In this document: piece by piece, positions 32,611 through 41,480 of the stretch
Numbering within the stretch: the stretch's first letter is position 1
Layout: each line of letters begins with the position of its first letter
Assembly (NCBI RefSeq): GCF_014202905.1
Contig: NZ_JACHHY010000002.1
Location: forward strand, 1 to 64,000
Reading direction: 5' to 3'
Length of the DNA stretch: 64,000 bases
From: Chitinivorax tropicus
GTDB taxonomy: Bacteria > Pseudomonadota > Gammaproteobacteria > Burkholderiales > SCOH01
Program-made: the position numbers and the translations under genes
Notes under the pieces: model-generated
What the model was told of the DNA's origin: nothing
Seen by the model: only the letters and a program-made list of their open reading frames with translations
Database searches by the model: none

Positions 32611-33432
32611 ATGAAGCGACTAATCCTCACACTGAGCATCGCCGTGACCAACGCCAGTCTGGCCGCTGAAGCACCCCTATGGGAGGCTGGGCTGGGCGTG
32701 GCCGCCATCGATTTGCCCGACTATCGCGGCTCGGACGAACGCAGCCGTTATCTGCTTCCCATCCCCTACTTCGTCTATCGCGGCGACCGTCTGAAAGTTG
32801 ATCGCAACGCGATACGAGGCGTGCTGATCGACCAGCCCACTTGGCAGATCGAGCTGAGCGGCAATGGCACGCCCCCCGTGAACAGCAAGCACAACCACGC
32901 CCGCGCCGGCATGCCCGACCTCAACCCCTTGGCCGAGCTTGGCATGGTGACCAAGCTGCGCCTGTCAGACACAAACTGGCTGGGTGCTACGCCATCATTG
33001 CATCTGCCGATCAGAGCCGCCTATACCTTGCAACGACAACCACGCTACATTGGTATGACCGCCGGTCTGCGGCTGAATCTGGATTGGCCTGCGCAGGCAT
33101 CGACAGCAGGGTGGAATACGGCCCTGCAGTTTGGGCCCGGCTACAGTAGCCGCGCCTATCAGGATTATTTCTATGGCGTGGCGCCCGCCCATGCCACCAG
33201 TGAGCGGCCAGCCTATCAAGGCAGATCAGGCTATGATGGCGTGCAATTGACCTGGTCTGCCTCAAAGCGTGTTGGCCAGGTCTGGCTGGGTGCCTTTGTC
33301 CGCACCGACCATCTGCAAGGTGCCGCCTTTGACGACAGCCCGTTGCTGAAGCAACGCCACACCGTCAGCGCTGGGCTGGGCGTCGCCTGGGTGCTGGGTC
33401 AATCAAGACAGATGGTCGATGCAGCCGATTAG
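32611..33432 (+). CDS. MipA/OmpV family outer-membrane protein
   Basis: A 273-residue protein with a signal peptide (LILTLSIAVTNASLA) and the MipA/OmpV pattern: LGVAAIDLPDYRGSDERSRY, LLPIPYFVYRGDRLKVDRNA and beta-strand alternation to a terminal LGVAWVLG strand. MipA is a scaffolding protein for murein-synthesising enzymes, while related OmpV proteins are porin-like; the exact role here is open. The protein is normal length for the family. Confidence 0.9.
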   Translation: MKRLILTLSIAVTNASLAAEAPLWEAGLGVAAIDLPDYRGSDERSRYLLPIPYFVYRGDRLKVDRNAIRGVLIDQPTWQIELSGNGTPPVNSKHNHARAGMPDLNPLAELGMVTKLRLSDTNWLGATPSLHLPIRAAYTLQRQPRYIGMTAGLRLNLDWPAQASTAGWNTALQFGPGYSSRAYQDYFYGVAPAHATSERPAYQGRSGYDGVQLTWSASKRVGQVWLGAFVRTDHLQGAAFDDSPLLKQRHTVSAGLGVAWVLGQSRQMVDAAD

Positions 33433-33492
33433 GCAGAGTTGCAGAGCTGCCAAGCCGCTCACTGGCAACATTTGAACAGGAGAGATTCAGCC

Positions 33493-33951
33493 ATGCGCTA
33501 CTGGCTAATGAAAAGCGAGCCCGACGATTGTTCAATCGATGATCTGGCGGCATTACCCAATCAATCGGTCGCTTGGTATGGCGTACGTAACTATCAGGCA
33601 CGTAATTTCATGCGTGATCAAATGGGGGTGGACGATCTGGCCCTGTTTTACCACTCCAGCTGCGCAGCACCCGGCATCGCAGGCATCGTGCGGATCAGCA
33701 AGAAAGCCTACCCTGATGAAACCCAATTCGACCCAAGCTCACGTTTCTTCGACCCGAAGGCGAGCCGGGACAATCCACGCTGGCTGAATGTCGATGTGCA
33801 ACTTGTCCGCAAGACACGGCTGATGGCACTTGCGGAGATGCGGCAGCTACCAGAGCTGGCCACGATGATCGTCCTGCAAAAAGGCAATCGCCTATCCATC
33901 ACACCAGTGGACCCGGGACATTGGCGATTCATCGAGGCGCGACTCGGCTGA
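33493..33951 (+). CDS. EVE domain-containing protein
   Basis: A 152-residue protein covering one EVE domain (PUA-like fold): YWLMKSEPDDCSIDDLAALP, WYGVRNYQARNFMRDQMGVD, DLALFYHSS and later FFDPKASRDNPRW. EVE domains bind modified bases in DNA or RNA; bacterial single-domain forms occur near fau and zapA genes and their role is uncertain. AGGAG lies upstream of the ATG at 33493. Its stop overlaps the next start by one base (TGATG). Confidence 0.93.
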   Translation: MRYWLMKSEPDDCSIDDLAALPNQSVAWYGVRNYQARNFMRDQMGVDDLALFYHSSCAAPGIAGIVRISKKAYPDETQFDPSSRFFDPKASRDNPRWLNVDVQLVRKTRLMALAEMRQLPELATMIVLQKGNRLSITPVDPGHWRFIEARLG

Positions 33952-34754
33952 TGACTGACTTCCTTTCGATTTTCATGTGGGCGTACCTGGGCATCGGTAT
34001 CGGGGCAGGCTTTCTCGCGGGCCTGCTGGGCGTAGGAGGCGGGCTGATCATCGTCCCAATGCTGGTTTTCTGCTTCGAGCAGCAGGGGTTTCACGATCCG
34101 CTCCACCTGGCCTTGGGGACTTCCTTGGCCAGCATTCTGTTCACATCCCTATCCAGCATTCGCGCCCATCATGGCCGACAGGCCGTCAACTGGCAGATTG
34201 TGCGGCGGATCACGCCAGGCATCCTGGTCGGTACATTTCTTGGTGCCCAGATCGCCGGAGCCCTGCCCACCACGCCCCTCAAGTGGTTTTTCATCGTGTT
34301 CATCTTTTATGTCGCGGTGCAAATGCTGTTGAATATCAAGCCGCAACCCAGCCGGGGCTTGCCCACCCTCCCAGGCATGACCGGCGTGGGATTGGGGATA
34401 GGCAGCGTATCCAGCCTGGTTGGCATTGGCGGAGGCTCGCTGTCAGTGCCATTCATGAGCTGGTGCAATGTCAAAATCCATGAGGCCATCGGAACATCCG
34501 CAGCCATCGGCTTTCCCATCGCATTGGCCGGGGCGGCGGGCTATATCACCAGCGGCTGGGCTCAGCCCAGCCTGCCAATGGGTAGCCTGGGCTATGTGTA
34601 TTTACCCGCGCTAACTGGTATTGTGATCACCAGCGTGCTGATGGCCGGGCAAGGCGCCAAGTTAGCCCACACATTGCCGGTGGCGCAATTGAAAAAAGCA
34701 TTCGCCGTCCTCTTGCTGGCCGTTGGCAGCAAAATGCTGGCGGACATGCTCTGA
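33951..34754 (+). CDS. TauE/SafE family anion permease
   Basis: A 267-residue inner-membrane protein with eight or so helices and the duplicated family motif: AGFLAGLLGVGGGLIIVPML in the first half and SVSSLVGIGGGSLSVPFMSW in the second. TauE/SafE proteins export or import sulfite, sulfoacetate or other sulfonates. It is translationally coupled with the EVE gene. The substrate is not clear. Confidence 0.92.
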   Translation: MTDFLSIFMWAYLGIGIGAGFLAGLLGVGGGLIIVPMLVFCFEQQGFHDPLHLALGTSLASILFTSLSSIRAHHGRQAVNWQIVRRITPGILVGTFLGAQIAGALPTTPLKWFFIVFIFYVAVQMLLNIKPQPSRGLPTLPGMTGVGLGIGSVSSLVGIGGGSLSVPFMSWCNVKIHEAIGTSAAIGFPIALAGAAGYITSGWAQPSLPMGSLGYVYLPALTGIVITSVLMAGQGAKLAHTLPVAQLKKAFAVLLLAVGSKMLADML

Positions 34755-34789
34755 TAGATCGATTACAACAACATCACGAGATACCCGAC

Positions 34790-35743
34790 ATGCGTACCCA
34801 ACTCTATCCTCCCATCGCCCCTTTCAACCAAGGCATGCTCAAGCTGGATGACATCCATACCATGTATTTCGAGGAATCCGGCAACCCGCAGGGTGTGCCG
34901 GTCGTTTTCCTGCATGGCGGGCCGGGTGCGGGCTCCAGCCCCAAGCACCGCCAGTTTTTTGACCCAGCGTTCTACCGCATCGTGGTCTTTGATCAGCGAG
35001 GTGCCGGGCGCTCCACCCCACTGGGTGAGCTGAAAGACAACACGACAGGCCATCTGGTTGCTGATATCGAAGCCCTGCGCCGTCACCTGGGCATCGACAA
35101 ATGGCTGGTCTTTGGTGGATCGTGGGGGTCAACCCTGTCGCTGGCTTATGCAGAGGCTCATCCAGAACGGGTGCTGGGCCTGGTGCTGCGGGGTATTTTC
35201 CTGTGTCGTGACAGTGAAATCGATTGGTTCATGCATGGCATCCGCAATATCTTCCCTGATCACTGGAAAACGTTCTCCGAGTTTTTACCTGCTGAAGAGC
35301 GGTCGGATCTGTTGACGAACTACTATCGCCGCCTGACCGATCCTGATCCGGCCATCCATATGCCTGCAGCACGGGTTTGGAGCCATTACGAGGGCGCGTG
35401 CTGCACACTGTTGCCTGATGAAAGCCTGCTTTCCAGCCACTTTGACGACGACAATGTCGCGTTGGGTCTGGCCCGCATCGAAGCCCATTACTTCATGAAC
35501 AAGATCTTCCAGCCAGACAACCATCTGCTCGACAGCATTGGTCGCATCCGGCATCTCCCGGCAGTCATCGTGCAAGGGCGCTACGACATTGTCTGCCCCC
35601 CGATCACCGCGTGGGATCTCCATCAAGCCTGGCCCGAAGCAGAATACATCGTTGTGCATGATGCAGGCCATGCGGCGTGGGAGCCAGGCATATGCAGCGA
35701 ACTGGTCAAGGCGTGCGAGCGATTCAAGGAAACGCTTGCATGA
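34790..35743 (+). CDS. pip: Prolyl aminopeptidase
   Basis: A 317-residue alpha/beta hydrolase of peptidase family S33. The oxyanion region HGGPG is at 42-46 and the nucleophile elbow GGSWGS gives Ser111; the cap contains TGHLVADIEALRRHLGIDKW and the end has HDAGHAAWEPG with the catalytic His. It removes N-terminal proline. The stop codon overlaps the start of the next gene (ATGA), so they are coupled. Confidence 0.95.
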   Translation: MRTQLYPPIAPFNQGMLKLDDIHTMYFEESGNPQGVPVVFLHGGPGAGSSPKHRQFFDPAFYRIVVFDQRGAGRSTPLGELKDNTTGHLVADIEALRRHLGIDKWLVFGGSWGSTLSLAYAEAHPERVLGLVLRGIFLCRDSEIDWFMHGIRNIFPDHWKTFSEFLPAEERSDLLTNYYRRLTDPDPAIHMPAARVWSHYEGACCTLLPDESLLSSHFDDDNVALGLARIEAHYFMNKIFQPDNHLLDSIGRIRHLPAVIVQGRYDIVCPPITAWDLHQAWPEAEYIVVHDAGHAAWEPGICSELVKACERFKETLA

Positions 35744-36207
35744 CACTATCGACACGCTGGGCAGTGCCGGATGACTGGCCTGCAGTCGCATTGTTCCGAT
35801 ACGAAAGCAGCCTGGCCCATTTCGAGCATATACCAGAGGTGTTTGGCCATCTGCCCCCGAGGCCGATGGATGAGCAGTCGGTGACGAACTGGATGGCCAA
35901 ACATCAACTCACAGTCAGATTGGCCTGCGCAGGCCCCACACCTGTCGGCTTCTGTGTATTGCGCTGCCATCAGCCCGACTTGCCTGGCTTCGCGCCTTTC
36001 GGTCAGATCATGGATATCTTCATCGCACCCGCCTACCGGCGGCAGGGGCTGGCCGGCACCTTATTTGCCGACATGCGTCACCATCTGGCGACGCAGGGCA
36101 TTCATGAGCTGGTGCTGGATGTCTATGACTACAATCAGGAGGCCAAACGGCTCTATCAACGGCTCGGCTTCATCCCGATCAAGCAGACCCTGTCATTGTC
36201 TTTTTGA
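35740..36207 (+). CDS. GNAT family N-acetyltransferase
   Basis: A 155-residue GNAT protein. The acetyl-CoA loop is IAPAYRRQGLAGTLFADM, and the C-terminal strand is YDYNQEAKRLYQRLGFIPI, typical of the family. It starts inside the stop of pip. The substrate is unknown. Confidence 0.88.
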   Translation: MTLSTRWAVPDDWPAVALFRYESSLAHFEHIPEVFGHLPPRPMDEQSVTNWMAKHQLTVRLACAGPTPVGFCVLRCHQPDLPGFAPFGQIMDIFIAPAYRRQGLAGTLFADMRHHLATQGIHELVLDVYDYNQEAKRLYQRLGFIPIKQTLSLSF

Positions 36208-36375
36208 TGCAAAACGCTGCTGGTGCAGATCAGTTGTCTGCCGCTTCAACCCTGTCGGGCAGGGCATCCGGTTCCGTTGAGGTTCTCCTCATGGCATGCC
36301 CTGCACCGGTCTTGCTCCCAAAACCAATTCAGCGCAAGCTATGAAACCGTATCCACCAAACTCAGGAGAAGTGCG

Positions 36376-36972
36376 ATGTTGAAAGGCTATGGCATGTCCC
36401 TTTCCGGCAACTGCTACAAGGTCAAATTGGCCTTGACCCAGCTTGGCCTTCCGTTCGAGTGGCATGAGGTTGACCTGCGTGGTGGGGAACAACGCACGTC
36501 GCAGTTCCTGCGCATGAACCCCAATGGCAAAGTGCCGGTCTTGCAGATCGATGAGCAGACCTTTCTGCCAGAGTCGAATGCCATTCTGTACTACTTGGGC
36601 CAAGGCACGCCGCTCATGCCGCAAAGCAAGCTGGAACAGGCACAGGTGATGCAATGGCTGTTTTTCGAGCAATACAGCCACGAGCCCTATATCGCCGTTG
36701 CACGGTTCATCGTCAAACTGGCGGGCCGCCCAGCCAGCCGGGAACAAGAGCTGCAGAATTGCATCGTCAACGGCTATAAGGCGCTGGACGTGATGGAACA
36801 ACATCTGGCCAGACATAATTTCTTTGTCAGCAACCAGTACTCGATCGCAGACATTGCACTCTATGCCTATACTCATAAGGCAGAGGACGGTGGCTTTTCG
36901 CTGGACAACTACCCCGCTATCCGGGCTTGGATGAGCCGGGTCACGCAACAGCCAAAGCACATTCCGATGTAA
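36376..36972 (+). CDS. Glutathione S-transferase family protein
   Basis: A 198-residue protein. The thioredoxin-like N-terminal domain has the beginning KGYGMSLSGNCYKVKLAL, the cis-Pro motif NGKVPVLQID and the glutathione-binding FLPESNAILYYLG; the helical domain follows with SNQYSIADIALYAY. The substrate and reaction are unknown. CAGGAG precedes the ATG at 36376. Confidence 0.92.
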   Translation: MLKGYGMSLSGNCYKVKLALTQLGLPFEWHEVDLRGGEQRTSQFLRMNPNGKVPVLQIDEQTFLPESNAILYYLGQGTPLMPQSKLEQAQVMQWLFFEQYSHEPYIAVARFIVKLAGRPASREQELQNCIVNGYKALDVMEQHLARHNFFVSNQYSIADIALYAYTHKAEDGGFSLDNYPAIRAWMSRVTQQPKHIPM

Positions 36973-37219
36973 GAAGCGGCTTGCAGAATCGAGCGCGGCT
37001 GTCAGTCGGTGGCGAGCAGCGCGGGGGCCACCATGTATCGTAGGCTCCCGAGCATTGCCCAAAGCCGGCTTCCAGCCATATTGCAGATCGCTTCCAGGTG
37101 GCCAGGCCTTCGCCGGGGCTCCCCTCCCACGTCGTCGCTTGTTGACCACCCCCTGATAGCCGCTGCTTCGGCAAGACCGTCGATTCCTGGCTTGCCCGCA
37201 TTCTCATGAGGTACACACC

Positions 37220-37792
37220 ATGAAGCCTGTACTCCTCACTGCACTCTGCCTCTGCTGTCAATTGGCTTGGGCAGATGCCAATGCCGATTTCAATATGGCC
37301 AAGCAGAAGATCGATGCCGATTACAAAGCCGCCCTGACAGCCTGTGGTGAACAACCAAAGGCAGAACAGGCGGCATGCAAGCGCGAGGCCAAATCCACCA
37401 TGCAGGCCAGCCTGAGTGATGCGCGCAAGCAAAAGGAAGCCGATGCCAAATGCCGCGATTGCGGTACCGTGATCAGTGCCAACACGTATGAAATCAAGGG
37501 CGAAGGCTCCGCGCTGGGTGCCGTTGCCGGTGGCGTGGCGGGTGCGCTGCTGGGCAAGCAGGTCGGTAAGGGTGATGGCAATAAAGTCGCCACCGTAGCC
37601 GGGGCGGCGGGCGGCGCCTATGCCGGTTATAAACTGGAAGAGCACATAAAGACCAAACAAGCCTATGAATACGAGGTCAAGCTGGCCAATGGTAAAACCG
37701 TGACCATCCGCCCGGAGCCCGCTCACGAACAAGCCCAGTTCAAGGCTGGAGACAAAGTGAAGGTAAACGGCCAGGCCATCCAGGCGCGTTAG
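37220..37792 (+). CDS. Glycine-zipper 2TM-domain protein
   Basis: A 190-residue protein with a signal peptide (LLTALCLCCQLAWA). A helical, Ala/Lys-rich segment with four cysteines (residues 30-85) is followed by the glycine-zipper repeat GSALGAVAGGVAGALLGKQV (about 95-115) and a terminal small beta domain (YEVKLANGKTVTIRP). It resembles SlyB/PcpY-like proteins, but the cleaved mature start shows no lipobox. It is likely to be a cell envelope stabilising protein. Confidence 0.85.
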   Translation: MKPVLLTALCLCCQLAWADANADFNMAKQKIDADYKAALTACGEQPKAEQAACKREAKSTMQASLSDARKQKEADAKCRDCGTVISANTYEIKGEGSALGAVAGGVAGALLGKQVGKGDGNKVATVAGAAGGAYAGYKLEEHIKTKQAYEYEVKLANGKTVTIRPEPAHEQAQFKAGDKVKVNGQAIQAR

Positions 37793-37924
37793 GGTGGTAT
37801 TGGCACGGTTGCATGGTTCACGTTGAAATGCATGGTATCGACAGACCGCCCCACCATTCGATTCAACGCAGGCAGCCAAACCATGCCAGTGCAGCCCGGA
37901 CATCACTGCGAGGAGCCTTCTGCC

Positions 37925-39265
37925 TTGCGTAGTCGCTATTCGTTCCGACACGGCTTTGCATGGTGCCGGTGGTGCGGTGTGGGGCTGGTGGCCTTGGTGG
38001 CATCAAGTGCGCTCTGGGCCGCCTCTCCCTTTGCAGACCGGGATTTCAGCCAAATCGACCAATATGTGTTGGCAGCGCCCACACCGACCATGGAGTCACC
38101 TGAGACCCTGGCCCATTATTTGAGCCAGGGTGCCAGAGATGATGTAGATCGCGCCAGAGCCATTTTTCGATGGTTGGCAGAAAACATCGAATACGATACC
38201 GATGGCTTTTTCTCTGGCCACTATGGTGATCTGAAACCCGCGTCGGTACTCAAACGACGCAAGACCGTGTGCTCCGGGTACACCAATCTGTTCACGGCAT
38301 TGGCCAAGCTGATGGGGCTCAATGTCACCACCATTCGGGGCTACGCCAAAGATGTCGCCCACAGCGACGGCGAGCCCTTTGAGGATGCCAATCATGATTG
38401 GATCGGCATCCAGCTGGGCGATCACTGGTACTTGATCGAGCCCACTTGGGGAGCGGGCGGACTCGACGACGCCGGGCGTTTCAGGAGGCAATTCTCACCA
38501 CAGTACTTCCTGATCGAGCCTGCCGATCTGGCTGACACCCATTTTGCGCAAGAGCCACGCTGGCGGGCGCCAGGTCAGACCACGCTGGCGGAATTCGTCA
38601 AACGAATTCGCCCCTTTGCGGCGTATTATCAGTATCAGCTAGGCAACATCAGCGCATTGGACTATCGCATCCAGGTGGACTGCAGCGGCTGGCGGGTCAC
38701 CCTTACCACACCCGAGGATGTCTATCTGACAACCAGCCTGGAACAAGGTGATCAACACTTTGAGCAGCAGACCTTCATTCAGCGGCTAGGTGGGCGGCAT
38801 CATATTCTGGTCAATGCACCGCAAGCGGGCGAGTATCTGCTACGTATTTTCGCCAAGCGCAAGCATGAAGCTGGGCATCAGTTTACCCAGGCACTACGCT
38901 ATCGGCTGGTCTTTGCCCAAGGCAGCCCATTTCTGTTTCCTGTGCACTTTGTGACACTACGGGAACATGCTGGCACGCTCATTTCGCCGCTACGCAGTGA
39001 TTTGACTTTGCATGACACGGTGGATTTTGCAATTGGGCTGCCCACTGCCCGCGAGGTTTCGGTGGCAACTGGCAACAGCCCATGGGTCAAGTTGACCCGC
39101 CGCGCTCATGGTGTGTATGAGGGCAAGGCAAAGATCAGTGGGACAACACTGCTTTTAGCCAAATTCAATGATTCGGATGACCAGTATTACAATCTGGCCA
39201 GTTTCACTGCCACCAGCCAAGTTCAACCGACGGGGTTCACAACCTGCCAACCCGGTCAGGAATAG
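37925..39265 (+). CDS. Secreted transglutaminase-like (KY-type) protein
   Basis: About 446 residues. A hydrophobic signal (CGVGLVALVASSALWA) is followed by a transglutaminase-core domain with a probable Cys-His-Asp set: KTVCSGYTNLF, NHDWIGIQLGDHWYLIEPTW. Two further segments resemble kyphoscoliosis-peptidase C-terminal repeats (GWRVTLTTPEDVYLTTSLEQ and PTAREVSVATGNSPWVKL). I chose TTG at 37925, with GAGGAG nine bases upstream, because it gives a normal-length signal; ATGs at 37823 or 37883 in the same frame would give an extra 14-34 residues. The function is unknown; cross-linking or peptidase activity in the periplasm is likely. Confidence 0.75.
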   Translation: MRSRYSFRHGFAWCRWCGVGLVALVASSALWAASPFADRDFSQIDQYVLAAPTPTMESPETLAHYLSQGARDDVDRARAIFRWLAENIEYDTDGFFSGHYGDLKPASVLKRRKTVCSGYTNLFTALAKLMGLNVTTIRGYAKDVAHSDGEPFEDANHDWIGIQLGDHWYLIEPTWGAGGLDDAGRFRRQFSPQYFLIEPADLADTHFAQEPRWRAPGQTTLAEFVKRIRPFAAYYQYQLGNISALDYRIQVDCSGWRVTLTTPEDVYLTTSLEQGDQHFEQQTFIQRLGGRHHILVNAPQAGEYLLRIFAKRKHEAGHQFTQALRYRLVFAQGSPFLFPVHFVTLREHAGTLISPLRSDLTLHDTVDFAIGLPTAREVSVATGNSPWVKLTRRAHGVYEGKAKISGTTLLLAKFNDSDDQYYNLASFTATSQVQPTGFTTCQPGQE

Positions 39266-39267
39266 CC

Positions 39268-40341
39268 TTATTCCACCTGCTGGGTGTCAGGTTGGCCGAC
39301 ACGCGCCATCAATCTGCCATAGGCAGCCACCACTTCTTCTAACGTCAAGTCGGCTACCTCTTTACTGGGTGGCTGCAGTATTTCGAAGGGAACGCCCCAG
39401 GGGTGCCAGACCTGAGCATCCGACAGACCAAAGAAGCAGACAATCGGTTTACCCAGCCCAGCAGCAATGTGCATGGCACCACCATCTGAACAGATCACCT
39501 CATCGGGTAAAGCCATGCTGCCAATCAGCTCTGGCAAGGTTTCTGTGGGGCATGGGAACAAAGGCAGGCCCGACAGTGCGTTGATGATGGCGGCAGCCTT
39601 GCCATCATCGCCCGGGTGGAGGGGATTGTGCTCATCCCCTGGCGACCAGAACAACATGATGCCACATCGCTGATGCTGGTAAAGGTGACGTGCCAAAGCG
39701 ATGAAACGCTCAGCAGGCCAACGCTGGCTCGGCTTTCTCGCGCTGATATGCAAACCGATCAATTTCATACCCGCCCGATAGCTTGCATGGGCGTTCAGTT
39801 GCTGCCGGGCGATCCGTACCTGATCCGGGTTTGGCACCAGTGTCAACCGCTCGGCTGGTTTCTCCACCCCAAGCGGGACAGTCAACGGTGCCATCAACTG
39901 TACACAGTGTTGGGCAGCCGTCGGCACCTTTTGCGGCAAATCGATGGCGGCGGTCGGCAGGCCATCTGGTGTAAATCCAATGATGTGCTTTGGCAGCAGC
40001 CGCTTGGCCATTCCTGCCGCACGGCCAGTGAACCCGTTACCAGCCAGGATCACATAATCATACCGATTGCGCAGTAGCCGGACATAAAGTGCGAAACGTC
40101 GCCATAAGTTGGTCAGTACATATTCACCCTCGGCCCGATGTTTGCCTTTGGTATAGGCGAACACGCTATTCAGATGCGGATTGTGCGCCAACACGGCGAC
40201 GTTATAGCTATTCACCAATGCATCGATCTGCGCAGCAGGAAAGCGTGCTCTCAGGCTGGCGATCATCGGTGTAGTGCAGACCAGATCGCCAATGTTGTCG
40301 CGGCGAATGATCAATATACGGAGGGTGTCAGATGCTTCCAT
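39268..40341 (-). CDS. Glycosyltransferase family 9 (heptosyltransferase-like)
   Basis: A 357-residue GT-B protein. It opens with the GT9 signature LRILIIRRDNIGDLVCTTPM and has the conserved late motif SDGGAMHIAAGLGKPIVCFFG. GT9 enzymes transfer heptose to lipid A-Kdo or core; here it lies at the right edge of the LPS locus, convergent with the transglutaminase gene by 2 bp and 5 bp downstream of a GT4 gene. Confidence 0.93.
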   Translation of the reverse strand: MEASDTLRILIIRRDNIGDLVCTTPMIASLRARFPAAQIDALVNSYNVAVLAHNPHLNSVFAYTKGKHRAEGEYVLTNLWRRFALYVRLLRNRYDYVILAGNGFTGRAAGMAKRLLPKHIIGFTPDGLPTAAIDLPQKVPTAAQHCVQLMAPLTVPLGVEKPAERLTLVPNPDQVRIARQQLNAHASYRAGMKLIGLHISARKPSQRWPAERFIALARHLYQHQRCGIMLFWSPGDEHNPLHPGDDGKAAAIINALSGLPLFPCPTETLPELIGSMALPDEVICSDGGAMHIAAGLGKPIVCFFGLSDAQVWHPWGVPFEILQPPSKEVADLTLEEVVAAYGRLMARVGQPDTQQVE

Positions 40342-40346
40342 GTTGT

Positions 40347-41480
40347 TCAGATGGTACGCTGCTGTATGAAGACCAGCGCACTTTCAACCCGCTTGACGAA
40401 GGCATCAAACGAGAATTGTTGTAAATGTTCAGGGCACTCCAGTGGCCTGGGAAACGAAGCAGCTGTTGTCAGCATCGACAGCAGGCGTCGGAAATCCGCC
40501 CCCCCATCCTGCCTGGGGTCCTGATAGAGAAATCCCGTCTTGCCATGTGCAACCGTCTCGGTAAAAGGTGCAGCATTCACCGCCAGCACCGGTGTGTTAC
40601 AGGCCTGTGCTTCGATCAGGTTCAAGCCCAAGGCCTCTTTTTCCGGCAAGCCGGACATCACAAAATCAAGCTGCCGATAGACAGACGCCACATCCCGCTG
40701 GTGCCCCCAGTAGCGGACACGGTCCGCAACCGGTTTCAATGCGCGCTGCAGATCCCGAACAGAGGCATACCCACCGGCACCGAATACTTCCAGCCGGACA
40801 TTGGGAAACTCGCCCAATATGGGTGCCAACAAGGTGAACAACTGTGGGAACTGTTTGATCGTGGTCAGCCGGGAAACGATGCCCAATGTCAAACCAGGTT
40901 GCTTTTGGTAACGTTGCCGACGGATGAATGGCTCAATCCAAGGCTCCATCTTGGCAAATAGACGATCACGCCCTTTGCGCATGTCCCAGTCATAGCGGGA
41001 AGTGGCCAGGATTGGCTGGGCGCTCGCGCCACGAAGCCTGTCCAGATCTGCCACGCCCAGCAAAGGCTGGTCAAAACAGTGTTTGACACCTATATCATGC
41101 AAGCTACATCGCACGTAGTCAGAAACCGCCAATACCCCTCGATACTCCTGAAATTCAAGCGGGCTACGTCCATACGATGGCATATGAGCAATGCCAAATA
41201 GGGGGCATTTGGCCCTGACCGCAGCCATGGCAGTCCCGCCCATTGCACCATGGGTCAACACCTGCTCCCCAACAGGAATATGATTGGCGATATCTTCAGC
41301 AGACAGGACAGGCACCAGGATAGCGTTGGACAGATCCATGTCTTGCCAGCATGTCGCATCTGCAGGCACCACCAGCCGTGTCCGCCACCCCAGCTGGGCC
41401 AGGGCTGCGGTCAGGAAGCGGGTATAGACCTCCCCCCCACCAAACTGTCGTTGTAAATTGAGCTGGGTGATCACAGGCAT
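40347..41480 (-). CDS. Glycosyltransferase family 4
   Basis: A 377-residue GT-B enzyme. The N-terminal acceptor domain has LQRQFGGGEVYTRFLTAAL. The donor domain has GLTLGIVSRLTTIKQFPQLF and LPEKEALGLNLIEAQACNTP, with the Glu pair typical of retaining GT4 enzymes. The sugar donor is unknown. Its start overlaps the stop of the O-antigen ligase gene by one base, so these are in one operon. Confidence 0.9.
   Translation of the reverse strand: MPVITQLNLQRQFGGGEVYTRFLTAALAQLGWRTRLVVPADATCWQDMDLSNAILVPVLSAEDIANHIPVGEQVLTHGAMGGTAMAAVRAKCPLFGIAHMPSYGRSPLEFQEYRGVLAVSDYVRCSLHDIGVKHCFDQPLLGVADLDRLRGASAQPILATSRYDWDMRKGRDRLFAKMEPWIEPFIRRQRYQKQPGLTLGIVSRLTTIKQFPQLFTLLAPILGEFPNVRLEVFGAGGYASVRDLQRALKPVADRVRYWGHQRDVASVYRQLDFVMSGLPEKEALGLNLIEAQACNTPVLAVNAAPFTETVAHGKTGFLYQDPRQDGGADFRRLLSMLTTAASFPRPLECPEHLQQFSFDAFVKRVESALVFIQQRTI

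Noticed and set aside
36941-37951. 336-codon open frame on the minus strand
   Set aside because: It is the reverse shadow of the glycine-zipper gene and the transglutaminase start; those have signal peptides and family motifs.
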